16,568 bases of DNA. Origin: Globomyces pollinis-pini (taxonomy: Eukaryota > Chytridiomycota > Chytridiomycetes > Rhizophydiales > Globomycetaceae). Below, piece after piece: positions 9,830 through 16,568 of the stretch. Positions within the stretch are counted from its first letter, which is position 1, and each line of letters begins with the position of its first letter. The position numbers were made by a program, and so were the translations under genes. The notes beneath the pieces were generated by a model that was not told the origin of the DNA, ran no database searches, and saw only the letters and a program-made list of their open reading frames with translations. The stretch lies in NCBI GenBank assembly GCA_025399215.1, contig MU621446.1:1-16568 (forward strand), read 5' to 3'.

Positions 9830-9858
9830 TTTTTGGGTACTTTTTATGATGAAATCTA

Positions 9859-9864
9859 AATAAA
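9859..9864 (+). terminator. AATAAA polyadenylation signal of BIR1
   Basis: AATAAA lies about 30 bp after the BIR1 stop, in the 144-bp gap shared with the convergent Ima1 gene. Confidence 0.5.
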
Positions 9865-9973
9865 GATTGCTTTACTCTAAACCCATTTTGAAAATGACAT
9901 AGAATCGATAAAACCACGGCGTTACACCTGCTTGTCTTAGTATTGGATATTCGGTTTATGTAAAAAGTATAAA

Positions 9974-11776
9974 TTATTTATTGGATTTCTTTAATTGAGG
10001 CATAAACCAACTTGTCCAATCTTTAGTATTTTTAGTGTTTGAATCATTTAATTTCATTTGTGATCCAAACATCTCTTCCAACCCTGTTTCAACCTAAAAA
10101 TATTAAAAAGATACGTGTTACAGGAGTTGGAAACAAACGCTGAGGTTTTAATTGAATTTCATTCATTTCTGAAGGTTTCTTGAACATTTGATTGAAATAA
10201 TTGGAATCCGGAATAATTGGTTTTTGTTGTCTTGATATTGGATTTAAACGTATTTGTCTTAATTCATTTATGTTTGTATCTAATCGTAAAGGAGGTGGAT
10301 CAATATCCATTTCAGCTATAGATGTATTTGTATATTGCATTAATGGTGGTTGATTTTGGATATTATCGGATTGATCTGAAATACCAAGTGTCTTCAAAGC
10401 AAATGATAAACCTTTGGATTTTTGAACGTTATTTTGAAGGGATGATCTTGAATCTAATTGATTCAAATTCTGAAATTGATCCATTTGCTCATGTTTGTAA
10501 TCAGAAATATCACTGTGATATCCATGTTCATCCCATAAGCTGCGAAATAACTGCATACTTTTTGATTTGGATTGTGATTTTCCAGTAATGAATAGAATAA
10601 TATTAATAAGGGTTGAAATAAAATAATTTAAAGAAGAAATGGATAAGTTATAAAGTTTCTAAGATGTGAAATTAATAGCGATTACCTTTGAAAGTGTAAG
10701 TAAGGTTAACAATCGAATAAAAACTGGAAGAGGCAAAAGAATACTAAACAACAACAAAGTGGTCAACACCGGCCTTATAAAGTGATAAGTAGGATTGTGA
10801 GGATTTAAAAAAATTGAATTTGAAGATTGATAATAGCTTATTAAAGAAAGAATCCAAATACTTGCAGAAGTTACTAGTATCACAATTAAGCATCCCAAAT
10901 CTATTTTTGTATCATATACCTTTATCGAATATATGAATGGAAAATGATATAGCGAATTGATACAGACAAAGTTACTTGTCTGTAATAACAATTGTTTGAC
11001 TGAATCTGAAAAAGCAAAGAGATTCATATTCTCATCAGAAACATAATTGAGGCAGTTTTGAGCCAATTTCTCAATGATAAGCTGTTCGGTTACTAGTTGG
11101 TCAATAAGATACGATACTAACATGAAATGAGACAAATTAGAAAAGCTATGCCTATTCCAGCTGTTATGTTGGCCGTTCTTTTAAATATAGGATGAATATT
11201 TGTACGTTCAAGTGATAGTTGTAGATTTTTTGTGTGCTGAAAGGACTCTGTTTGATTTGGCATATCATCAAATTTATCTGCATTGGTAAATACTTGCTTC
11301 CGAGGAGGTTTAGTGGGACTTGAAGTGAATAAAGAAGTGTTTATCGAATGAATTGTTTTAGATACATTTGGTTCACAATCCATACATACAGGAGGATACC
11401 TAACAATTAGCAAGTGTTACCAATACCTTTCCTCCAGAGATCTTTTATATTCCATTGATTCTTCTTCGGAATTTTGCAGTAGATTTAGAACTATATTCTG
11501 ATTTGCTATACATTGGTTGCAAAAAACAAATTTCTGAGTTGTTGATATATTCTGGCCTGTAAAGGGAGTATTAGAGAATCCTTTTTGTATTCTATAAGAG
11601 GAGTAAGAGTCGTTTGAAGTATCCGGTTTTGAATATTCCTGGTGCGTACTTTGAAAAGTGAAAGTCCTTGAATAAATCAACATGGATATGACCAAGATAG
11701 CGAATATGATTGCCATACTTTGGTTTGTCAGTTCCAAGAACCAATCCTTTTGTAAGGTCAAAGAATTAAAAGACAT
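9974..11776 (-). CDS. ima1: Ima1/Samp1 (TMEM201)-family inner nuclear membrane protein
   Basis: 563 residues, close to the roughly 570 typical of the family. Exons in transcript order: 11776-11427, 11399-11122, 11092-10686, 10658-10122 and 10093-9974; introns of 27, 29, 27 and 28 bp. The N-terminus has a membrane helix (about 21-37), then the Ima1_N zinc module with C86-x2-C89 and C122-x2-C125 and the diagnostic LEERYPPVC, which is restored only when the first intron is removed. Several more hydrophobic segments follow, one near the exon 2/3 junction (GIGIAFLICLIS) and others in exons 3 and 4 (LLLFSILLPLP, YFISTLINIILF). The C-terminus carries TGLEEMFG, like the TGLE-type tail of fungal Ima1. 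The family sits in the inner nuclear envelope and links to SUN/lamin or spindle components in animals; its fungal role is less settled. AATAAA (minus strand, 9982-9977) forms the last two sense codons. Confidence 0.88.
9977..9982 (-). terminator. AATAAA directly abutting the Ima1 stop codon
   Basis: The last two codons, AAT AAA, spell the polyadenylation signal and are followed at once by TAA. It could serve as signal and code together, as seen in very compact genomes. It may also be chance, because Asn-Lys is common in AT-rich genes. Confidence 0.35.
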
Positions 11777-12090
11777 GAGGAAAATTATTTTTGAACCGAA
11801 TTGTCATTTGTATTGGAAAGGAAACAAGAAACTACCAATCTTTTGTGAATAGTCCAATTGATAACAATAGAAGACGTAGATAATGTATCTAGTTCTAAGG
11901 TTAACGCGTATATTATTTTTGTAAATACTTGAACAAGACAACGCGATTACAAAAGAAGCACAAGTGATCTAATGACTTACAGTTATTTCATGATGGAATG
12001 GTTACCAAACACTCCCAAGCATCAACAGATTCTGGGTGTAGTTTTATGCCAGCCACAGAGTTTCAGTTTGATTTATCTTTTGCTTTCTGA
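11777..12090. promoter_or_regulatory. Divergent promoter region with CGCG boxes
   Basis: This 314-bp region separates the Ima1 gene (minus) from the acidic orphan (plus). It contains a perfect MluI cell-cycle box ACGCGT (11904-11909) and an ACGCGA (11941-11946). A 41-codon open frame starts at ATG 11972 and ends at 12097, overlapping the orphan's ATG (12091) out of frame. It could be an upstream ORF or a missed exon; no intron join that preserves frame was found. Confidence 0.35.
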
Positions 12091-12672
12091 ATGTTGACGG
12101 ACTGGAGTTTTTTACTGGAATGCAATCAAATAGACCCAAATAACGAATCAAATGAAGGAAATACTGAGGTGCAGACTAATCCTGAGTCAGTTATAAACGA
12201 TACTGATCAAAATAATCCCTTTTATCCGGTATCAGTGCACTTTGACTCTTCTTCTGACTCTTCTGAATCCCCTATTGATAGAGTTAATGTATTATCGGAA
12301 TTGGGATTCTCAATACCAAGCAGTCCTATTGGATTGTATCACAATTTACTGGTACCTGACAATGTCAACATAGTTGATCACGAACACAAAGAAGAACTAC
12401 GTTTACCAATCGATTGGAATCTAATCGATTCAATGGTTCATGAAAATATCCCAGAATTTGTCGACTCTATCTCTACTTACCCTTATAGCATGATTTTCGC
12501 AAATTGCTTCCAACAAGAACTGAACTCTCTATATGATATTTGGTTTGATGAAAATGGTACATTTGATCACGACCGACTTCATGAACCAAAAGCTGAACAA
12601 GCTTTTGAAAGAATTGAAGTATTAGAATCTGTTGTTGAATACTTGAACCAGTTTATTCCGGCTGGTCATTGA
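12091..12672 (+). CDS. Acidic hypothetical protein
   Basis: 193 residues, single exon, with an in-frame TGA immediately before ATG 12091. It is strongly acidic and Ser/Asn-rich in its first third (for example HFDSSSDSSESPIDR). A more hydrophobic, probably helical second half includes PIDWNLIDSMVHENIPEFVD and ends LNQFIPAGH. There is no signal peptide, membrane helix or known motif. Composition and length suggest a real soluble protein, but the start is uncertain because its ATG context is poor (T at -3) and an overlapping open frame lies just upstream. It is convergent with the exchanger gene (128-bp gap). I do not recognise the family. Confidence 0.6.
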   Translation: MLTDWSFLLECNQIDPNNESNEGNTEVQTNPESVINDTDQNNPFYPVSVHFDSSSDSSESPIDRVNVLSELGFSIPSSPIGLYHNLLVPDNVNIVDHEHKEELRLPIDWNLIDSMVHENIPEFVDSISTYPYSMIFANCFQQELNSLYDIWFDENGTFDHDRLHEPKAEQAFERIEVLESVVEYLNQFIPAGH

Positions 12673-12757
12673 TGATAGCCTGACACGCAATTGCTTAATA
12701 TAATCTATATCTAATTCGTTCATTAAATTTTGGCCAAGATAAACCTCACAAGACAGT

Positions 12758-12763
12758 TTTATT
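12758..12763 (-). terminator. AATAAA polyadenylation signal of the Na+/H+ exchanger
   Basis: AATAAA on the minus strand begins 38 bp downstream of the exchanger stop (12803-12801). Confidence 0.5.
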
Positions 12764-12800
12764 ACTATTCATAACTTTTTAATTTTAAACGTAAATCAGT

Positions 12801-14790
12801 TTAATTCAGATTGACTGCTTCAAGATTATCAGCTGGATTCGACTTTTCAATCAAAACATCTTGATCAGTTCCATGTTCACCATTTCCAGTTTCAACTTTC
12901 GAGTAAACTCCAGGAGATTGAACAACAGACATCCCGCGATCGGATGTAATACCGTACTCACGATGTGCTGCAGATGCTCGATGCATGGACATGTTGAAGA
13001 GTGAACCAGTGCGAGAGTTTGTACGAGAAGTTCGCGATTCGTGACGTTCAATGACATCTCTGATTTTAGCAATTTTGGTAGTTTCATGGGTAAAGAATGG
13101 TCGAATATATCTAAAATGTTAAATATAGGGGATAAATTACTTTGCATCAAATCTGTACATCCATCCAACAACGGGTTGAGCTAAATCATTCTCGGTAATA
13201 CTTTGGTCCACATCCGCTTCTGGCTGAACATCATGTTGCTTTTCATGTGATGGTAATGTGTTATGACGGGTTGGTTCTTCCTTCTTTTCAGTAATCTCAA
13301 GCCAGGTCAACATATAAGGTGTAAGTCCTCCCAATCCCAACACCGTGAATAAAATGACCATGACTGTAGTGCCAAAAATTGCGCCTTTGATTGCAGAACC
13401 AAAATCAGGATGGTCAAGGAAAGTCACAGCCAAGGCAAAAGCGACCGCACCACGAAGTCCAGAAAACCACATTAAAGTCTATAGGTTACCATCTCTTTAA
13501 GGTTAATTACTTGTTGGTTTATTGGTACAGGTCTTGATCCTGGAAGGAATTTGGTAAGTGAGCAGACAATAAACACATGGGTTCTTCCTGCGAAAATGGC
13601 AATCTAAACGTAAATTCTAAAATATAAAATACAATAGCAGAAACAACAAAAAGCATATTGTACTCTACTCCAAATGAGAGTAATCCCAAACCAAAGTACA
13701 AGAAAATGAACCCTTCAGACAACATACAAATAACACGTAAAGTGACCTTCACATTAGGACTTGATAGAAAATACCTTGACCGTTTTTTTGGTCAGTTCAG
13801 TTAAATTTGGGTGTGCATAATGACCCATTCCCATTCCGCAGAAAAAGATACTGATAATTCCAGTTAATGCAAGGATTTCAGCAAGCAAATAACTTCCATA
13901 CGCGAATACAAATAACATTACCATTTCATAAATCGCCCCTTCATATCCAGTGATCCAGACATGTTTGGTGATCTTTGCAAAGCATAATGACATGATAATA
14001 CCCACAGCAAACGAACCAACAAAAACAACACAACTTTGTAAAAAGGACATCAAGAATGGCAATGGGCTAAGATTATCCGCTTCCGATTGCAAAGAGGTAA
14101 AGAATCGGAATAAAATAATAGCAACCGCATCGTTTAACGCACTTTCACCAAAGATAAACATGTATAACCGTTTATCGACATCAGCAGGAAGAAGAGAGAG
14201 AACAGAAACAGGATCGGTAGAGGAAATTAGAGCACCAAATACAAGTGATTCGATAATGGACCAACCATTATCAGTAATCAAACGCGAAAAAAAGTACATT
14301 AGAATTGAAATAACAAAAGTAGAATAGAATCCACCAAACATGGCCAATCCCAAGATAGGTACTATATTCTGGAAAAACATGCTTCGTTGAATCGAAAACC
14401 CACCCTAATGTTATGTATGCCATCAAAAAATACCTCGAATATAATGGGCGGAAGCAGAACCAGGGCAAAGAAATGACTGTCAAGTTGAATTGCTTTATTC
14501 GTTGGGTCATATGAAATAGAGGTCCAAACGGCAGATACAGATAAACCTACAATAAACAACTTAGCAACAAACTTACCAAACAAAATATAAACAGCAGTTT
14601 CACCCAAATATTTGAACTCTTTATGTTTCAAGTAATGAGCTAAATTCATGGCAAGTGTTATCATCATCAACAATAGTAAGGCAGCAACAAATGTATCATG
14701 TTCGCTGTGCTCAGCATGAGCAGGTACGGTACCATTTGAGAAAACTGGGGTAGTTGAAGTGGTAGCTGGATGATCAGTATGTCCTCCCAT
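12801..14790 (-). CDS. NHX1: Endosomal/vacuolar-type Na+(K+)/H+ exchanger (CPA1, NHX/NHE6 type)
   Basis: 613 residues in six exons: 14790-14434, 14404-13775, 13746-13633, 13603-13511, 13478-13141 and 13110-12801. Introns are 29, 28, 29, 32 and 30 bp. Exchanges luminal H+ for Na+ or K+ and so sets endosome/vacuole pH. Seen: a short His/Thr-rich N-terminus, about 12 hydrophobic helices, the amiloride-site motif FFALVLLPPIIFE (107-119), which resembles intracellular NHX/NHE6 forms, STDPVSVLSL (Asp183), GESALNDA with the Asn210-Asp211 pair of electroneutral exchangers, and WFSGLRGAVAFALA near residue 402. Each family motif next to an intron is rebuilt exactly when the intron is removed, for example the join giving IIFEGGFSIQRSMFF. 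The last ~150 residues are a charged cytosolic tail. It looks intact and functional. Confidence 0.93.
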
Positions 14791-14835
14791 TAGTTTATTT
14801 TTTGGTAAAATTGTTTGTTAATTTCTACTCACTTC

Positions 14836-14853
14836 TTTCGCGTTTAATCGCGT
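14836..14853 (-). promoter_or_regulatory. Paired CGCG boxes upstream of the exchanger
   Basis: On the minus strand ACGCGA (14853-14848) and ACGCGAAA (14843-14836) sit 46-63 bp upstream of ATG 14790. ACGCGAAA resembles SBF/E2F-type sites. Pairing within 20 bp in otherwise CG-poor DNA makes a regulatory role plausible; the binding factor is inference. Confidence 0.3.
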
Positions 14854-14954
14854 AAACATTCAACTCTTTTACATTATCAAGTGGAAAAAATTAGCAATAG
14901 CCAAATGAATACATCATTAGTCGAATTAATCTATTAAGTCATATATCATTGTAG

Positions 14955-15547
14955 TCATCCTAATATGTCATCCAACCATTCATCAATATTTTCTTGTTTG
15001 GGGGTATTATTACTTTTAGCTTTGGCAATGATAGGCATTGATTTAACGGCTGGTTGATCTTGGATAACTTCCGAATCTACATCATAGTCTTTAACATCCT
15101 GTTCAGGCCATATAGTTGTGAACGGTAACATAGCCATTCTCTCAGTTGGTAAATCCTAGCAAGTTATACGTATTTGAAAATATTCTACCTCATTTAGATA
15201 ACGTAGATAATCCAAAACATTAGGAGAATCCAATGTTTTTTGTAAGTCAACTAAATCTAAAGAAAATAGAGAATGCGATATGTTATCATTAGAGTGAGTG
15301 AGTTGTGATGCCTTTTCATCTTTGAACATGAACATGGATGCATCAGACTGAGCTATAGATTTAATTACATATTAATACGCTGAGATAGTAAAGCTTTCAA
15401 AGCATTTTCATCCTCTTGGTCATGATCGGAATCAGAAGGCAGTTCTTGCTGGGGAGCAATTTCATTTCGTCTTTCTTTTGATGGAACCGTTCCATGCTTC
15501 TTTTGCCATTGTCGGGTTGCTTTCGCTTTGTGAGGATCAGGTTTCAT
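14955..15547 (-). CDS. Hypothetical three-exon protein, start uncertain
   Basis: 177 residues if the ATG at 15547 is the start. Exons are 15547-15379, 15352-15189 and 15155-14955; introns are 26 bp (15378-15353) and 33 bp (15188-15156), both GT-AG. The protein starts basic (KAKATRQWQKKHGTVPSKERR) and then has an acidic Ser/Asp patch (PSDSDHDQEDE). A hydrophobic segment follows (LFSLDLVDLQKTLDSPNVL, LRYLNEDLPTERMAMLPF), and the acidic end is ENIDEWLDDILG. No signal peptide or membrane helix. The same frame stays open upstream to 15604 without an ATG and looks coding (ALFSGTELNDF), so a missed 5' exon is likely. An alternative is a short exon starting at ATG 15608 spliced directly to 15547. I do not recognise the family. 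Stop lies 164 bp upstream of the exchanger start, same strand. Confidence 0.6.
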
Positions 15548-15771
15548 CTGGGTAGAAAAATCATTCAGTTCAGTACCAGAAAACAAAGCAGTATACCGAA
15601 ACCCTCATATTAATTGCTTGAACTGATATGTTTATTTCACGCAAGATTCATACAGGTATGTATAGTATTCATACTGCTCGTCATTCATACTAAAAATAAA
15701 TGACTATTGTATTATAGGATAGTGTTATAAATCAGGCCAACAAGTATCCCCACTTGATGCATAGCAAAACT

Positions 15772-16041
15772 TTAAATCTTTATCAAATCACCCCACAAAT
15801 AATACTGAGAATGCCGTATGTGGATACTTATCCCATCCAATCGGATTAATGTTAATTGGAAAGGTAACTGAGGCTGCTTCTTATTCATCAAAACCATTTC
15901 ACATGGCTCTCGTGAGGATGCATATTTGAGAATCTGTGGATTCGCGTTCTTCTGTATGTTGCATTCAGTTTTTAGTTTCAGACCAAATTCAGCCAATGAA
16001 ATTTGAATCCAAATATCACAACGCATATCAGATAAAGACAT
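15772..16041 (-). CDS. Short hypothetical ORF, possibly a 3' exon or remnant
   Basis: 89 codons from ATG 16041. The frame stays open upstream to 16113 with a protein-like translation (ELRFIFFGNDLSKFTETPF), so the ATG may be internal. The composition is that of a folded protein: MRCDIWIQISLAEFGLKLK, then basic and hydrophobic strands ending HSQYYLWGDLIKI. It directly follows, on the same strand, the frame-broken remnant at 16143-16568 and may be its C-terminal part, separated by the 29-bp duplication. No family recognised. Confidence 0.4.
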   Translation of the reverse strand: MSLSDMRCDIWIQISLAEFGLKLKTECNIQKNANPQILKYASSREPCEMVLMNKKQPQLPFQLTLIRLDGISIHIRHSQYYLWGDLIKI

Positions 16042-16114
16042 AAACGGAGTTTCAGTAAATTTTGACAGGTCGTTTCCGAAAAAAATGAATCGTAGCTCCT
16101 TTGGAAAAGCTGAT

Positions 16115-16170
16115 CATAGGATACAGAATTTCTGCAGTATTACCATAGGATCCAGAATTTCTGCAGTATT
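16115..16170. repeat. 29-bp tandem duplication
   Basis: Two copies of a 27-bp unit (16115-16141 and 16144-16170) start 29 bp apart and differ at one base (A or C at the ninth position). The unit contains AGAATTTCT and CTGCAG palindromes. Because 29 is not a multiple of three, the duplication shifts the minus-strand frame. It looks like a recent slippage or repair event. Confidence 0.85.
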
Positions 16171-16568
16171 GAGCTTTCAAGGTATGAAATTCGCAGGAGT
16201 TGGATCATAAAATTTATAACATTCAAAATTATATTTGTTTCCTTGGAGCTCATCCACTCTGCTATCGTCAAATATGTAGCACCAACTGCTTGTTGAATAG
16301 CATTAATTAGCATCCATCCATACTAAAAAAACCAGGATATCCACACGTCGTTTCTATTATGTCATCAACAACCGCAGTTTCAACGTTGGCATTGTAACTT
16401 TATAAACACTCACAGCAAAATCTTTGAAGTGCTAAAGTGCAAACGGTTGAGCTTCAATGAAATGGCACTTCTTCAAAGGCTATGCAACATCAGAAGGTCG
16501 TACAACAGCATCCAAACTATCATCTAAATCCCCTTCTTGAGGTCGGTGTCTACGTCCATCCAATATCG
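16143..16568 (-). pseudogene. Frame-broken remnant, possibly a chytrid-type P-loop NTPase/Crinkler-associated gene
   Basis: Protein-like reading on the minus strand moves between three frames: 16566-16483 (RRHRPQEGDLDDSL), 16399-16310 (containing TCGYPGFF) and 16322-16143 (containing LTIAEW). The breaks include stops near 16480, 16400, 16307 and 16140. The order of a GYPG motif followed about 20-25 residues later by an LTxxxW motif resembles the GHPG...LT..W module of P-loop ATPase-like proteins found with Crinkler effectors in chytrid and Rozella-type genomes; this is from memory of the family and is weak. The 29-bp duplication adds a further frameshift. Tiny introns could explain one junction but not all, so I favour decay. 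The 5' end lies outside the window. Confidence 0.4.

Noticed and set aside
10659..11413. Frameshifted Ima1 pseudogene
   Set aside because: All frame changes coincide with 27-29-bp GT-AG introns, and the restored protein keeps its zinc ligands, membrane helices and family length.
1..16568. tRNA, rRNA, CRISPR array, insertion sequence or integrated virus
   Set aside because: Scanned by eye; no cloverleaf with a conserved T-loop, no spaced repeat array, and no transposase, integrase or terminal-repeat pair was recognised.

Overview
The window is nuclear DNA of an AT-rich, gene-dense fungus or close relative of fungi. Evidence: spliceosomal GT-AG introns, an M36 fungalysin metalloprotease, a Bir1-type inhibitor-of-apoptosis-repeat protein with a long charged tail, an Ima1/Samp1 inner-nuclear-membrane protein and an NHX-type endosomal Na+/H+ exchanger. 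A secreted fungalysin, a possible decayed Crinkler-associated P-loop NTPase, very short introns and short intergenic gaps fit an early-diverging lineage (chytrid or Rozella/Cryptomycota grade). That placement is inference; no species is claimed.

Layout. 1-1647 (+): 3' part of an M36 fungalysin. 1648-2296: no gene seen. 2335-3555 (+): intronless secreted protein, possibly beta-propeller-like. 3738-5184 and 5652-7098 (+): tandem paralogues, each exactly 472 residues, with a signal peptide, an eight-cysteine ectodomain and seven predicted membrane helices; they look like an undescribed receptor family. 7372-9829 (+): Bir1/survivin-type protein in five exons. 9974-11776 (-): Ima1/Samp1 homologue in five exons, convergent with BIR1. 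12091-12672 (+): acidic orphan. 12801-14790 (-): six-exon endosomal Na+/H+ exchanger. 14955-15547 (-): three-exon orphan. 15772-16041 (-): short orphan frame. 16143-16568 (-): frame-broken remnant carrying a 29-bp tandem duplication.

The strongest genome-level observation is the intron set. Reading frames of conserved proteins can be rejoined at 20 GT-AG introns, all 25-33 bp long, most with a YTRAY-like branch point close to the acceptor. All six introns whose length is a multiple of three carry an in-frame stop. ORF callers split these genes: BIR1, IMA1 and NHX appear as 3-6 fragments unless the tiny introns are removed. Compactness also shows in AATAAA signals that overlap or abut stop codons and in TATA boxes only about 40 bp upstream of the ATG.

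Functionally the left half is a surface and secretion block: protease, secreted protein and two receptor-like proteins. The right half holds cell-division, nuclear-envelope and organelle-pH genes. No operon logic is expected, and apart from the tandem duplication there is no evidence that neighbours act together.
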